In this document: one piece after another, positions 1 to 7,396 of the stretch
How the letters are laid out: every line of letters begins with the position of its first letter
Position numbering within the stretch: position 1 is the first letter of the stretch
Assembly (NCBI GenBank): GCA_022843345.1
Contig: JALHNW010000019.1
Span: 1-14,750 of the forward strand
DNA length: 14,750 bases
Direction: 5' to 3'
From: Rubritepida sp.
Lineage (GTDB): Bacteria > Pseudomonadota > Alphaproteobacteria > Acetobacterales > Acetobacteraceae
The notes under the pieces: model-generated
What the model was told of the DNA's origin: nothing
Databases searched by the model: none
Seen by the model: the letters and a program-made list of their open reading frames with translations, nothing else
Made by a program: the position numbers and the translations under genes

Positions 1-86
1 ATCCGGCGGCGTTCGCGCGCTTCGTGACGGATGGCCGCGCGGGCATGGCGACGCTGGTGCGCGAGGCGAACATCCGCATTGACTGA
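1..86 (+). CDS. C-terminal end of a probable Bug/TctC-family solute-binding protein (partial)
   Basis: Only the last 27 codons are present; the gene enters from the left edge with its first full codon at base 3 and stops with TGA at 84-86. The visible tail reads PAAFARFVTDGRAGMATLVREANIRID. This matches the usual ending of periplasmic Bug (TctC) substrate-binding proteins, which close with a helix of the type 'eFaaFv...a.lvreanir'. Such proteins capture carboxylates or other small organic acids in the periplasm and occur in very large numbers in Acetobacteraceae and Burkholderiales. The next gene begins inside this one (8-base overlap), suggesting co-transcription. The family call rests on a short C-terminal pattern only and is tentative; the substrate cannot be guessed. 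Confidence 0.45.
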   Translation, partial: PAAFARFVTDGRAGMATLVREANIRID

Positions 87-510
87 GCGCGCGTCCCGCC
101 GCGCGTTGCTGCTGGCCGCGGCGTCCCTCGCCCTGCCGGGCGCCGCCGCGATCCCGGACGAGTTCGCGGCGCTGCCCGGCCAGCCCATCCTCGCGCTGGC
201 GAGCCACCCCGCGGTCGCCGCCCGCCTGCGCCCGATCACCGCCGGGCGCCAGCGCGTGGTGGCGGCGGCGCTGCGCCAGCCCGGCCCCCCGCTGTCCTGG
301 GAGGAGGGCTGGCTGTCCGCCCACGCGCATGGCGAGGCGCACCTCTTCCTCGCCTTCCACCCGCGGAGCGAGCAGGTGGCGCTGATGCTGTTCGAGGGGA
401 ATCGCCCCTCCCTCTTCATCCCGCCGCGGATTGCCGCCTGGCCGGCCGCGCTGCGCGGCGCGTTGGAGCGGTTCAACCCGGAGGTGGCGGCGCAGATGCG
501 CTTCGCCTGA
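79..510 (+). CDS. Small exported protein of unknown function (possible Ivy-like fold)
   Basis: Predicted 143 residues from a TTG start at 79, overlapping the end of the upstream gene by 8 bases. This start gives a clean signal peptide: a basic n-region with RR at residues 7-8, a hydrophobic Ala/Leu core (about 9-20) and an AAA cleavage motif near residue 24, so the mature protein should be periplasmic. An in-frame ATG at 31 would bury the signal under 16 extra Arg-rich residues and deepen the overlap, so TTG is preferred. The mature part has WEEGW (74-78), then an AHAHGEAHLFLAFHP segment, a hydrophobic strand ending LFEGNRP, IPPR (114-117) and a C-terminal WPAALRGALERFNP stretch. The order 'polar H-rich patch, LxLAF strand, small-domain end' loosely recalls lysozyme inhibitors of the Ivy type, but the Cys pair typical of Ivy is absent. 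Codon use is GC-rich throughout, consistent with a real gene. Function unknown; convergent with rplQ. Confidence 0.65.
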   Translation: MTERASRRALLLAAASLALPGAAAIPDEFAALPGQPILALASHPAVAARLRPITAGRQRVVAAALRQPGPPLSWEEGWLSAHAHGEAHLFLAFHPRSEQVALMLFEGNRPSLFIPPRIAAWPAALRGALERFNPEVAAQMRFA

Positions 511-517
511 CGCCACG

Positions 518-553
518 AAAAAGGGCGGCCCCGTTGCCGGGAGCCGCCCTTTT
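518..553. terminator. Bidirectional intrinsic terminator after rplQ
   Basis: An 11-bp stem (519-529 with 543-553; GGGCGGC/GCCGCCC core extended by A/T pairs) is capped by a further 4-bp stem (CCCG/CGGG) and a TTGC loop, with one bulged A at 542. The A-run at 518-522 becomes a T-run on the minus strand, so the structure ends the ribosomal operon. The TTTT at 550-553 serves the convergent plus-strand gene that stops at 510. It lies between both stop codons (510 and 572), exactly where a shared terminator is expected. Confidence 0.92.
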
Positions 554-571
554 CGCGTCAACGGGAAGGGT

Positions 572-994
572 TCAGGCCGTGGCCTGCTCCTCCGTCGCCT
601 CGGGCTTCGGGCCGCTGTCCTGCCCCTTGGCGGCCACGTCGCGCTCCATCAGCTCGATCACCGCCATCGGCGCCATGTCGCCGTAGCGGTTGCCGGCCTT
701 CAGCACGCGGGTGTAGCCGCCGCTGCGGGCGGCGTAGCGCGTGGCGATGGTGGAGAACAGCTTCTCGACCACCGCGTCGTCGCGCACCTGCGCCAGCACC
801 TGGCGCCGCGCATGCAGGCCGCCGCGCTTGCCCAGCGTGATGATGCGCTCGACGAAGGGGCGCAGCTCCTTCGCCTTGGGCAGGGTGGTGGTGATCTGCT
901 CGTGCTTCAGCAGGCTGGTCGCCATGTTGCGCAGCATGCTGATCCGGTGGGTCGAGGTGACGCCGAGCTTCCGGCGGGCCATACCGTGACGCAT
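572..994 (-). CDS. rplQ: 50S ribosomal protein L17 (bL17)
   Basis: 140 residues beginning [17 protein letters not shown], the hallmark N-terminus of bL17, followed by the conserved [28 protein letters not shown] region (written here in part) and the GGYTRVLK motif. bL17 binds 23S rRNA near the peptide exit tunnel and bridges domains of the large subunit. The length is slightly above the E. coli protein because of an Ala/Glu/Pro-rich C-terminal tail (about residues 125-140), common in alphaproteobacteria. It starts at ATG with a TGGAG ribosome binding site 9 bases upstream. It is the last gene of the alpha cluster, 76 bases after rpoA, and is followed by the intrinsic terminator at 518-553. 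Confidence 0.98.
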   Translation of the reverse strand: MRHGMARRKLGVTSTHRISMLRNMATSLLKHEQITTTLPKAKELRPFVERIITLGKRGGLHARRQVLAQVRDDAVVEKLFSTIATRYAARSGGYTRVLKAGNRYGDMAPMAVIELMERDVAAKGQDSGPKPEATEEQATA

Positions 995-1038
995 AATTCC
1001 AAACTCCAGTGGGGCCCGCTGGCCCGATCGTCGAAACG

Positions 1039-1060
1039 GCCGGCGGCCTGCGCCGCCGGC
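1039..1060 (-). other. Strong hairpin between rpoA and rplQ
   Basis: A perfect 9-bp GC inverted repeat (GCCGGCGGC / GCCGCCGGC) with a 4-base loop lies 10 bases after the rpoA stop, within the 76-base rpoA-rplQ gap. No T-run follows it on the minus strand (the next bases read CGTTTCGACG), so it is not a standard intrinsic terminator. It could protect the rpoA mRNA 3' end, act as a processing site or cause partial attenuation before rplQ; which of these is not visible. Confidence 0.6.
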
Positions 1061-1070
1061 ATGATGGTGC

Positions 1071-2090
1071 TCAGAAGGGCTCTTCGACCTTCTTGGCGAG
1101 GTCCTCGATGTTCTCCGGCGGCCAGCCGGAGACGGGCATCCCCAGGCTCAGCCCCATGGAGGCGAGGACCTCCTTGATCTCGTTCAGCGACTTGCGGCCG
1201 AAGTTCGGCGTCCGCAGCATCTCCTGCTCGCTCTTCTGCACGAGGTCGCCGATGTAGACGATGTTGTCGTTCTTCAGGCAGTTCGCCGAGCGGACCGACA
1301 GCTCCAGCTCATCCACCTTGCGGAGCAGGTTGCGGTTGAAGGGCAGGTCGTCCCGCACATCCGCCGCGCCGCGGATCTCGCGCGGCTCCTCGAAGGTGAT
1401 GAAGATGCCGAGGTGGTGCGTCAGGATGCGCGCGGCCAGCGCCACCGCATCCTCGGGCGCCACCGTGCCGTTCGTCTCGACCGACATCACCAGCTTGTCG
1501 AAGTCGGTGCGCTGGCCCACGCGCGTCGGCTCGACGCGGTAGGCCACCTTGCGGACCGGCGAGAAGATGGCGTCGATCGGGATGAGGCCGATCGGGCTGT
1601 CTTCCTTGCGGTTCTCGCTGGCCGGCACGTAGCCGCGCCCCGTCTCGACCGTCAGCTCCATCGAGAGCTTGGCGCCTTCGTCGAGCGTGCAAATCAGCAG
1701 CTCCGGGTTGGCGATCTCGATGTCGCCCGTCACCTGGATGTCGGCCGCCTTCACCTCGCCGGGGCCGGTGGCCGTCAGCATGAGGCGCTTGGCGCCCTCA
1801 CCCTCGTAGCGGATGGCCAGCTGCTTGAGGTTGAGGATGATGTCCGTCACATCCTCGCGCGCACCGGTCAGCGTGCTGAACTCGTGCAGCACGCCGTCCA
1901 TCTTCACGCCCGTGACCGCCGCCCCCTGGAGGGAGGACAGCAGCACGCGCCGCAGCGCATTGCCCAGCGTCATGCCGAAGCCGCGCTCCAGCGGCTCCAC
2001 CACCATCTCGGCCGTGCGCCCGTCGGGGCTCACGGAGTCGACGCGCGGCTTCTCCGGCTTGGTCAGGCTTTCCCAGTTGCGTTCGAGCAT
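1071..2090 (-). CDS. rpoA: DNA-directed RNA polymerase subunit alpha
   Basis: 339 residues. The alpha subunit dimerises to scaffold RNA polymerase assembly and contacts upstream promoter DNA and activators. The N-terminal domain (about 1-235) carries the dimerisation motif [19 protein letters not shown] at 35-53 and the NLKQ element near 87-90. After a linker, the C-terminal domain has [20 protein letters not shown] (264-283), with the Arg at 267 matching the DNA-contacting Arg265 of E. coli, then [16 protein letters not shown] and a GLSLGM end. The ATG at 2090 is chosen over an in-frame upstream codon (2144), which would extend into rpsK; AGGAGA sits 7 bases before it. Lies 19 bases after rpsK. 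As is usual in alphaproteobacteria, rpsD (S4) is not present between rpsK and rpoA. Confidence 0.99.
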   Translation of the reverse strand: MLERNWESLTKPEKPRVDSVSPDGRTAEMVVEPLERGFGMTLGNALRRVLLSSLQGAAVTGVKMDGVLHEFSTLTGAREDVTDIILNLKQLAIRYEGEGAKRLMLTATGPGEVKAADIQVTGDIEIANPELLICTLDEGAKLSMELTVETGRGYVPASENRKEDSPIGLIPIDAIFSPVRKVAYRVEPTRVGQRTDFDKLVMSVETNGTVAPEDAVALAARILTHHLGIFITFEEPREIRGAADVRDDLPFNRNLLRKVDELELSVRSANCLKNDNIVYIGDLVQKSEQEMLRTPNFGRKSLNEIKEVLASMGLSLGMPVSGWPPENIEDLAKKVEEPF

Positions 2091-2109
2091 GCTCGGTTCT
2101 CCTGGGAGG

Positions 2110-2508
2110 TCAGACGCGCCGGCGCTTGCGGGGGCGGCAGCCATTGTGCGGAATCGGCGTCACGTCGCGGATTGCCGTCACGTGGAAGCCCACGGACTGC
2201 AGCGCCCGCAGCGCGGATTCGCGGCCCGAACCGGGGCCGGAGACCTCGACCTCGAGCGTCTCCATCCCGTGGTCGCGCGCCTTCATGCCCGCATCCTCGG
2301 CCGCGACCTGCGCGGCGTAGGGGGTGGACTTGCGGCTGCCCTTGAAGCCCTTCGTGCCCGAGGACGACCAGGCGATGGCGTTGCCCTGGGCGTCCGTGAT
2401 GGTCACGATGGTGTTGTTGAACGTCGCGAGCACGTGCGCGACGCCCGAGGAGATGTTCTTCCGCTCCTTCTTCTTGGGGCGGGAACCGGAACCGGGCTGG
2501 CGGGCCAT
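2110..2508 (-). CDS. rpsK: 30S ribosomal protein S11 (uS11)
   Basis: 132 residues, a usual length for uS11. The N-terminus is Lys/Arg-rich ([15 protein letters not shown]), followed by the family core [37 protein letters not shown] and the C-terminal [20 protein letters not shown] end. uS11 sits on the platform of the small subunit, next to S18 and S21, and helps shape the E-site mRNA path. It starts one base after the rpsM stop, with AAGGTGA in the end of rpsM acting as ribosome binding site, so coupling to rpsM is likely. Second gene of the alpha cluster. Confidence 0.99.
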   Translation of the reverse strand: MARQPGSGSRPKKKERKNISSGVAHVLATFNNTIVTITDAQGNAIAWSSSGTKGFKGSRKSTPYAAQVAAEDAGMKARDHGMETLEVEVSGPGSGRESALRALQSVGFHVTAIRDVTPIPHNGCRPRKRRRV

Positions 2509-2509
2509 C

Positions 2510-2887
2510 TTACTTGGTCACCTTCTTCTTGCCGGCGACCGGCACGGCCTTGCCCTTGCGGGTGCGGGCGTTGGTGTGGGTGCGCTGGCCGCGCACCGGC
2601 AGGCCGCGGCGATGGCGCAGCCCGCGGTAGCACGCCATGTCCATCAGCCGCTTGATGTTCATCGCCGTCTCGCGGCGCAGGTCGCCCTCGACGCGGAAGT
2701 CGCGGTCGATCAGCTCGCGCAGCTTCATGATCTCGTCGTCGGTCAGCTGGTTCACGCGGCGCTCGGCCGGGATGCCGACGGTGTCGCAGATCTGCTTCGC
2801 ATTCACCGGGCCGATGCCGTAGATGTAGCGCAGCGAGATTTCGACCCGCTTGTTGGGGGGGATGTTCACGCCAGCAATGCGCGCCAC
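2510..2887 (-). CDS. rpsM: 30S ribosomal protein S13 (uS13)
   Basis: 125 residues starting (M)[20 protein letters not shown]. The family signatures YIGIG-type loop (YIYGIGP), the helix-two-turn-helix centre and the C-terminal [20 protein letters not shown] motif are all present, ending in a Lys-rich tail. uS13 lies on the head of the small subunit, contacting the P-site tRNA and bridging to L5. The start codon is GTG at 2885-2887 rather than ATG; the uS13 N-terminal sequence fixes it and GAGGAG is 7 bases upstream. First gene of the alpha cluster, separated from adk by the longest non-coding gap in the window. Confidence 0.99.
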   Translation of the reverse strand: MARIAGVNIPPNKRVEISLRYIYGIGPVNAKQICDTVGIPAERRVNQLTDDEIMKLRELIDRDFRVEGDLRRETAMNIKRLMDMACYRGLRHRRGLPVRGQRTHTNARTRKGKAVPVAGKKKVTK

Positions 2888-3039
2888 GTCTCAGCTCCTC
2901 AGGGCTTTCGCCCGAAACCAGGGGCCGGAACAGCCGGCCCTATCCTCTATGATCCAAAGCCGAACGCGGCCGTAGGCAGCCGCACCCGGCACGCCCCGCC
3001 CGCGAGAGGGCGGGACTTACGCCCCGAATCCCCTGCCCG
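2888..3039 (-). promoter_or_regulatory. adk-rpsM intergenic leader with hairpins
   Basis: This 152-base gap is the longest in the window. On the minus strand it holds, in order: a 7-bp hairpin just after adk (2995-3001 with 3008-3014, CCCGCCC/GGGCGGG), an AT-richer island (2941-2959), a second 7-bp hairpin (2922-2928 with 2934-2940, GGGCCGG/CCGGCCC, 5-base loop), a small GGGC-GAAA-GCCC hairpin next to the ribosome binding site, then GAGGAG and the GTG start of rpsM. The layout suits a boundary between the spc and alpha units: mRNA end or processing after adk and a separate promoter or leader for rpsM. I see no clear -35/-10 pair, so promoter activity is inference. Confidence 0.45.
2895..2900 (-). 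promoter_or_regulatory. Ribosome binding site fixing the GTG start of rpsM
   Basis: GAGGAG on the minus strand ends 7 bases before the GTG at 2885-2887. No ATG lies in frame near this point, so the site together with the conserved S13 N-terminus supports a GTG start. Confidence 0.85.
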
Positions 3040-3693
3040 TCAAGCGGGCTGGGTGAGAATCCGGTTCAATCCTTCCGCCACGTCCTGCATGTCCGCCATG
3101 CCGTCCACCGCCCGCAGCTTCCCCTGCGCGGCGTAGTACGGCAGCAGCGGCGCCGTCTGCCGGTGGTACGCGTCCAGCCGCGCACCAACCGTTTCCGCGT
3201 TGTCGTCGGCGCGGCGAGTGAATTCGCCCTTGCCGCAGACGTCGCAGACGCCCTCGGCGCGGGGCCGCTTGAACTCGTCGTGATACCCCTCGCCGCAGCC
3301 GGCGCAGGTGAAGCGGCCCGAGATGCGCCGCACCAGGGCCGCGTCGTCCACCTGCAGCTCGATCACGTGGTCCAGAGACAGGCCCTTCTCGGCCAGCATG
3401 CCGTCCAGCGCCTCGGCCTGCGGGACGGTGCGCGGGAAGCCGTCCAGGATGAAGCCGCCCGCCGCGTCCGGCTGCGCCACCCGCGCCGCCAGCATCGCGA
3501 TGATGATGCCATCCGGCACCAGGGCCCCGCTCTCCATGATCGCCTTCGCCTGGCGGCCAACCTCCGTGCCGGCCCGCACCTCGGCGCGCAGCATGTCGCC
3601 GGTGGAGACCTGCACCAGGCCGAAGCGCTCCTCGAGCCGCTTGGCCTGGGTGCCCTTCCCCGCCCCAGGCGGTCCCAGCAGGATCAGGTTCAT
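3040..3693 (-). CDS. adk: Adenylate kinase, zinc-lid type
   Basis: 217 residues, the long-lid form. Catalyses ATP + AMP to 2 ADP in the cytoplasm, keeping adenylate pools balanced. The P-loop GPPGAGKGT is at 7-15, the AMP-binding STGDMLR at 30-36, and the Walker-B-like FILDGFPRT at 81-89. The lid carries four Cys (130, 133, 150, 153) in a CxxC...CxxC layout that in this family binds a structural zinc ion. The RRADDNAET segment (160-168) supplies the conserved arginines. Starts at ATG 3693 with GAGGAGA upstream, 26 bases after secY. Placement between secY and rpsM is the common alphaproteobacterial arrangement and ties energy metabolism to translation genes. Confidence 0.99.
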   Translation of the reverse strand: MNLILLGPPGAGKGTQAKRLEERFGLVQVSTGDMLRAEVRAGTEVGRQAKAIMESGALVPDGIIIAMLAARVAQPDAAGGFILDGFPRTVPQAEALDGMLAEKGLSLDHVIELQVDDAALVRRISGRFTCAGCGEGYHDEFKRPRAEGVCDVCGKGEFTRRADDNAETVGARLDAYHRQTAPLLPYYAAQGKLRAVDGMADMQDVAEGLNRILTQPA

Positions 3694-3719
3694 CGTCGTC
3701 TCTCCTCGGTCGTCCGGGG

Positions 3720-5075
3720 TCAGCGCGGCCGTGGCCCGCGTCCGCCCAGCCGGGCCTTCTTGATGAGGCCCTCATACTGGTGGGCGAAGAGATGGGACTG
3801 GATCTGCGCCACCGTGTCCATCGTCACCGTCACGATGATGAGCAACGAGGTGCCGCCGAAGTAGAAGGGCACGCCGTAGTTGCTGATCAGGATCTCGGGG
3901 ATGATGCAGACCAGGCAGAGATAGGCTGCGCCCACCACGGTAAGGCGCGTCAGCACCCGGTCGAGGTAGTCGGCCGTGTTCTGCCCCGGCCGGATGCCAG
4001 GCACGAAGCCGCCGTACTTCTTCAGGTTGTCCGCCGTCTCGGCCGGGTTGAAGACCACCGCCGTGTAGAAGAAGGCGAAGAACACGATCAGCGCCATGTA
4101 CAGCGCGATGTAGAGCGGCTGGCCATGCGCCAGCAGGTTGGCAATCGTCGTCAGCCAGCCATCCGCGTTGCGGTCGGCCGAGAAGCCGCTGATCGTGGCC
4201 GGCAGCAGCAGCAGCGACGAGGCGAAGATCGGCGGGATCACGCCAGAGGTGTTCAGCTTCAGCGGCAGGTGCGTCGCCTCGCCGCCGAACATGCGGTTGC
4301 CCACCTGGCGCTTGGGGTACTGCACCGGGATGCGGCGCTGGGCGCGCTCGAAGAACACCACCAGCGCGATGATGAACAGCGCCGCCAGCAGGAAGAAGAT
4401 GATGAAGAAGGTGGACAGCGCGCCCGTCCGCCCCAGCTCCAGCGTGCTCACCAGAGCCGAGGGCAGGTTGGCCACGATGCCCGCGAAGATGATGAGCGAG
4501 ATGCCGTTGCCCACGCCGCGCGCCGTGATCTGCTCGCCCAGCCACATCAGGAACATGGTGCCGCCGACCAGCGTGATGACGCAGGAGATGCGGAAGAACA
4601 TCCCAGGGTCGGCCACCGCCGCGCCCATGGTGCCCCGGATGCCCTCCAGCCCCACAGCGATGCCCCAGGCCTGCACGATGGCGATCAGCAGCGTCAGGTA
4701 GCGCGTGTACTGGTTGAGCTTCTTGCGCCCCGACTCGCCTTCCTTCTTCAGTGCCTCCCAGGACGGGATCGCCGCCGTCATCAGCTGCACGATGATGGAG
4801 GCGCTGATGTAGGGCATGATGTTCAGCGCGAAGACCGTCATGCGACCCAGCGCGCCGCCGGTGAACATGTCGAACATGCCCAGCACGCCGCCGCCATGCT
4901 GGCGCAGCATCTCGCCCATCACGGCCGCGTCCACGCCCGGCACCGGCACGTAGGTGCCGATGCGGTAGACGATCAGCGCGCCCAGCGTGAACCAGATGCG
5001 CTTCTTCAGCTCGGTGGCCTTGGCCAGCACCCCGAGGTTCATGCTGCCGGCAAGCTGGTCGGTGGCCGAAGCCAT
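3720..5075 (-). CDS. secY: Protein translocase channel subunit SecY
   Basis: 451 residues and about ten hydrophobic transmembrane segments. SecY forms the protein-conducting pore of the SecYEG translocon in the inner membrane. Visible landmarks are the plug/TM2 region ([33 protein letters not shown]), the family signature [14 protein letters not shown], and the C5 cytoplasmic loop [19 protein letters not shown], whose Arg corresponds to the SecA-critical arginine. I chose the ATG at 5075, preceded by GGGGA 8 bases upstream. A TTG two codons earlier is possible but unnecessary, and the later Met at 5042 has no ribosome binding site. It is preceded by a 96-base gap with a long hairpin, unlike most neighbours here, and followed 26 bases later by adk. 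Confidence 0.99.
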   Translation of the reverse strand: MASATDQLAGSMNLGVLAKATELKKRIWFTLGALIVYRIGTYVPVPGVDAAVMGEMLRQHGGGVLGMFDMFTGGALGRMTVFALNIMPYISASIIVQLMTAAIPSWEALKKEGESGRKKLNQYTRYLTLLIAIVQAWGIAVGLEGIRGTMGAAVADPGMFFRISCVITLVGGTMFLMWLGEQITARGVGNGISLIIFAGIVANLPSALVSTLELGRTGALSTFFIIFFLLAALFIIALVVFFERAQRRIPVQYPKRQVGNRMFGGEATHLPLKLNTSGVIPPIFASSLLLLPATISGFSADRNADGWLTTIANLLAHGQPLYIALYMALIVFFAFFYTAVVFNPAETADNLKKYGGFVPGIRPGQNTADYLDRVLTRLTVVGAAYLCLVCIIPEILISNYGVPFYFGGTSLLIIVTVTMDTVAQIQSHLFAHQYEGLIKKARLGGRGPRPR

Positions 5076-5098
5076 AGGCAATTCCCCAATTCACGCGA

Positions 5099-5129
5099 AC
5101 GGCGCCGGCGGAGACTCCGCAGGCGCCGT
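5099..5129 (-). other. Long hairpin in the rplO-secY gap
   Basis: Within the 96-base gap (5076-5171), ACGGCGCC (5099-5106) pairs with GGCGCCGT (5122-5129). After one G/A mismatch, GCGGA (5108-5112) pairs with TCCGC (5116-5120) around a 3-base loop: 13 paired bases in all. On the minus strand the following bases read TCGCGTGAATTGGGG, with no T-run, so a standard terminator is unlikely. It sits 23 bases before the secY start codon, close enough to affect secY translation or to mark an mRNA processing point. Confidence 0.7.
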
Positions 5130-5171
5130 CGCCTTTACCCTATCCGCGCGCGCCTTGCACGGCGCCCGCGC

Positions 5172-5660
5172 TCACTCGGAGGCCTGCGCCGCCTCGGCCG
5201 GCAGCACCAGCGTGCCGCCCGCCGCCTCGATCGCCGCCTTGGCGGCCGCCGAGGCGCGGGACACGCTGATGCGCACCGCGCGCGTGATCTCGCCACGCGC
5301 CAGCAGGCTCACGCCGCCGGAGTACTTGTGGCCGGACCGCACCATGCCGGCCGCGACCAGCATCTCCTCGGTGATCTCGACGTCGCCGGGGATGCGGCCT
5401 TCCGTGATCGCCGTGTCCAGCGCGCCGATGTTCAGCGGCGCGTACTGCACGCGGAAGATGTTCTTGAAGCCGCGCTTCGGCAGGCGCCGGTAGATCGGCA
5501 GCTGGCCGCCCTCGAAGCCGTTCAGCGACACGCCGGAGCGCGCCTTCTGGCCCTTGACGCCGCGCCCGCCGGTCTTGCCCTTGCCCGAGCCGATGCCGCG
5601 GCCGATGCGCTTGAACTTCGGGCGTGCCCCCTCGTTGTCGCGCAGTTCGTTGAGCTTCAT
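5172..5660 (-). CDS. rplO: 50S ribosomal protein L15 (uL15)
   Basis: 162 residues. The N-terminal basic Gly-rich arm is typical of uL15: [20 protein letters not shown], then [20 protein letters not shown], followed by [18 protein letters not shown]. This arm threads through 23S rRNA; the globular C-terminal domain (about 75-150) includes the VLARGEI-like strand ([12 protein letters not shown]) and an Ala-rich helix [12 protein letters not shown]. Slightly longer than the E. coli protein (144) owing to a C-terminal Ala/Glu tail. ATG at 5660 is one base from the rpmD stop, indicating coupling. Last ribosomal gene before secY. Confidence 0.98.
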   Translation of the reverse strand: MKLNELRDNEGARPKFKRIGRGIGSGKGKTGGRGVKGQKARSGVSLNGFEGGQLPIYRRLPKRGFKNIFRVQYAPLNIGALDTAITEGRIPGDVEITEEMLVAAGMVRSGHKYSGGVSLLARGEITRAVRISVSRASAAAKAAIEAAGGTLVLPAEAAQASE

Positions 5661-5661
5661 C

Positions 5662-5850
5662 TCAGTCCACCTTCACCAGGTGCGCGACCTTGCGGATCAT
5701 CCCGCGCACGGCGGGGGTGTCCTCCAGCTCGCGCGCGCGGCCGATCTTGTTCAGCCCCAGGCCCTTCAGCGTGTCCTGCTGGCCGGGCTTGCGCCCGTTC
5801 CCGCTCGACAGCTGGGTGACCTTCACGGTCTTCTTCGTCACGTCAGACAT
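5662..5850 (-). CDS. rpmD: 50S ribosomal protein L30 (uL30)
   Basis: 62 residues, normal for bacterial uL30. It begins [20 protein letters not shown] and continues with the family core [24 protein letters not shown] in pieces, ending KVAHLVKVD. It is a small protein of the large subunit bound to 23S rRNA domain II. The ATG at 5850 is chosen because GGAGG lies 6 bases before it; a codon at 5883 would add an Arg-rich lead unlike any uL30. The gene overlaps the 3' end of rpsE by 8 bases, an unusually deep overlap for this cluster, and is followed one base later by rplO. Confidence 0.97.
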   Translation of the reverse strand: MSDVTKKTVKVTQLSSGNGRKPGQQDTLKGLGLNKIGRARELEDTPAVRGMIRKVAHLVKVD

Positions 5851-6469
5851 TCGCAGCCTCCGCCGCCGGCTCGGCCGTGCCATCCTTGCGCGGGCCGAGC
5901 AGGTCGGCGACCTTCTTGCCGCGACGGTTCGCCACCGCGCGCGGGCTCGTCGCGCCCGTCAGGGCCGCGAAGGTCGCCTTCACCATGTTGTGCGGGTTGG
6001 TCGAGCCGGTGCACTTCGCCACCACGTCGCCCATGCCCAGCGTCTCGAAGACGGCGCGCATCGGACCGCCCGCGATGATGCCCGTGCCGGCCGGGGCCGC
6101 GCGCAGGATCACGCGGCCGGCGCCGAACTCGCCGATCACGTCGTGGTGCAGGGTGCGGCCCTCGCGCATCGGCACGCGAATCATGCCCTTCTTGGCACGC
6201 TCCGTCGCCTTGCGGATCGCCTCCGGCACCTCGCGCGCCTTGCCGGAACCCCAGCCCACGCGCCCCTTCTGGTCACCCACCACCACCAGCGCGGCGAAGG
6301 AGAAGCGACGGCCGCCCTTCACCACCTTGGCGACGCGGTTGATGGTGACCAGCTTGTCCTGCAGCTCGTCGCCGCCATCCCGCTCCGGCTGGTTGCGGTT
6401 GCCGTCGCGGTCCCGGCGGCCGCGGCCGCGGTCGCTGTTGTTGTCGCCGCTGCGCGGTTCACGTGCCAT
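5843..6469 (-). CDS. rpsE: 30S ribosomal protein S5 (uS5) with charged N-terminal extension
   Basis: 208 residues, about 40 longer than E. coli S5. The first 35 or so are low-complexity Arg/Asp/Asn/Gly ([20 protein letters not shown]...). The S5 double-stranded RNA-binding domain follows ([39 protein letters not shown]) with the conserved Gly-rich loop. The C-terminal domain has [19 protein letters not shown] and the [16 protein letters not shown] motif. uS5 sits at the mRNA entry side and influences decoding fidelity. The ATG at 6469 has GAGGG 7 bases upstream, 15 bases after rplR, so the extension appears genuine. Alphaproteobacterial S5 proteins often carry charged N-terminal tails; this one is on the long side. 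Confidence 0.98.
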   Translation of the reverse strand: MAREPRSGDNNSDRGRGRRDRDGNRNQPERDGGDELQDKLVTINRVAKVVKGGRRFSFAALVVVGDQKGRVGWGSGKAREVPEAIRKATERAKKGMIRVPMREGRTLHHDVIGEFGAGRVILRAAPAGTGIIAGGPMRAVFETLGMGDVVAKCTGSTNPHNMVKATFAALTGATSPRAVANRRGKKVADLLGPRKDGTAEPAAEAANV

Positions 6470-6484
6470 GTCTGTGCCCTCGCG

Positions 6485-6847
6485 TCAGAAGCTCAGACCG
6501 CCCTCACGGGCGGCCTCGGCCAGCGCCTTGACGCGGCCATGGTAGAGGAACGGCCCGCGGTCGAAGACCACGGCCGTGATGCCGGCGGCGAGCGCGCGCT
6601 CGGCCACCGCCTTGCCGACCGCCTCGGCCGCGGCCTTGTCGGCCCCGGTCTTCAGCGCGCCGCGCATGTCCTTCTCCAGCGAGGACGCCGCCGCGACGGT
6701 CTTGCCCGCCGCGTCGTCGATCACCTGCGCGTAGATGTGCCGGCCGGAGCGGAACACGCTCAGGCGGGGGCGTCCGGCGCCCTTCTGCTTGATCTGGTAG
6801 CGCAGCCGCTGGCGGCGGCGCTCCATCATGGCGAGCTTGTCGGCCAT
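6485..6847 (-). CDS. rplR: 50S ribosomal protein L18 (uL18)
   Basis: 120 residues, matching the family length. The basic N-terminus ([20 protein letters not shown]) is followed by [28 protein letters not shown], and the C-terminal [28 protein letters not shown] region (in part), all diagnostic of uL18. It binds 5S rRNA together with L5 and anchors the central protuberance. The ATG at 6847 shares its A with the end of the rplF stop codon (TAATG), a classic one-base overlap that couples translation. A GGAGGGG site lies 11 bases upstream within rplF. Confidence 0.98.
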   Translation of the reverse strand: MADKLAMMERRRQRLRYQIKQKGAGRPRLSVFRSGRHIYAQVIDDAAGKTVAAASSLEKDMRGALKTGADKAAAEAVGKAVAERALAAGITAVVFDRGPFLYHGRVKALAEAAREGGLSF

Positions 6848-7380
6848 TACTTCTTCTTCCCCTCCTTCCGGAGGATGACTTCGTTGTCGTACTTCACGCC
6901 CTTGCCCTTGTAGGGCTCGGGGCCGCGATAGGCACGGATCTCGGCGGCGACCTGGCCGACCTTCTGCTTGTCCACGCCTTCGACCTTGATGGCGGTGGGG
7001 CGCTCGGTCGTGATCTTGATGCCGGCCGGGACCTGGTACCTGATCTCGTGCGAGTAGCCGAGGTTCAGCACCAGCTCGTTGCCCTGCACCGCGGCCTTGT
7101 AGCCGGTGCCGGTGATCTCCATGGACTTGGTGAAGCCCGTGGACACCCCCTGCACCATGCCCTGCACCAGCGAGCGCGTGGTCCCCCACAGCGTGCGCGA
7201 GCGCCGGTCCTCGCCGCGCGGCGAGACCTTCACCTCGTTGCCCGACACCTCGACGTCCACCGCATCGGTGAGGTCGAGCGTCAGTTCACCCAGCTTGCCC
7301 TTGGCGGTGAGCGTGCGGCCGGCCAGCGCGACGGACACGCCGGCGGGGACGCTCACGGGGTATTTGCCAACTCGGGACAT
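6847..7380 (-). CDS. rplF: 50S ribosomal protein L6 (uL6)
   Basis: 177 residues, normal for uL6, with two tandem similar alpha/beta domains. It starts [19 protein letters not shown], has [16 protein letters not shown] in the first domain, and the second-domain signature [19 protein letters not shown] near the C-terminus. uL6 binds the sarcin-ricin loop region near the factor-binding site. The ATG at 7380 is fixed by the near-ideal AGGAGGG 6 bases upstream and by the family N-terminus; a longer reading from 7452 would run into rpsH. Lies 16 bases after rpsH and overlaps rplR by one base. Confidence 0.98.
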   Translation of the reverse strand: MSRVGKYPVSVPAGVSVALAGRTLTAKGKLGELTLDLTDAVDVEVSGNEVKVSPRGEDRRSRTLWGTTRSLVQGMVQGVSTGFTKSMEITGTGYKAAVQGNELVLNLGYSHEIRYQVPAGIKITTERPTAIKVEGVDKQKVGQVAAEIRAYRGPEPYKGKGVKYDNEVILRKEGKKK

Positions 7381-7386
7381 GTGTTT

Positions 7387-7393
7387 CCCTCCT
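7387..7393 (-). promoter_or_regulatory. Strong ribosome binding site of rplF
   Basis: AGGAGGG on the minus strand, 6 bases before the rplF ATG at 7380, is the closest match to the anti-Shine-Dalgarno sequence in this window. It decides the start against a longer in-frame reading from 7452. Confidence 0.85.
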
Positions 7394-7396
7394 GGC

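Noticed and set aside
31..78. An earlier ATG start (31) for the small exported protein.
   Set aside because: It adds an Arg/Trp-rich stretch before a good signal peptide and lies inside the upstream reading frame; TTG at 79 fits the signal peptide better.
1413..2345. A 310-codon plus-strand frame opposite rpoA and rpsK.
   Set aside because: Same His/Arg/Ala shadow composition, no signature or ribosome binding site, and RpoA and S11 are certain on the other strand.
2941..2959. Sigma-70-type promoter in the AT-richer part of the adk-rpsM gap.
   Set aside because: No -35/-10 pair with proper spacing could be recognised; kept only as a possibility in the leader entry.
3780..5819. A 679-codon open frame on the plus strand, antisense to secY and rplO.
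   Set aside because: Its predicted protein is a low-complexity run of His, Arg, Ala, Gln and Asp, as arises opposite GC-rich genes. The minus strand carries unmistakable SecY and L15.
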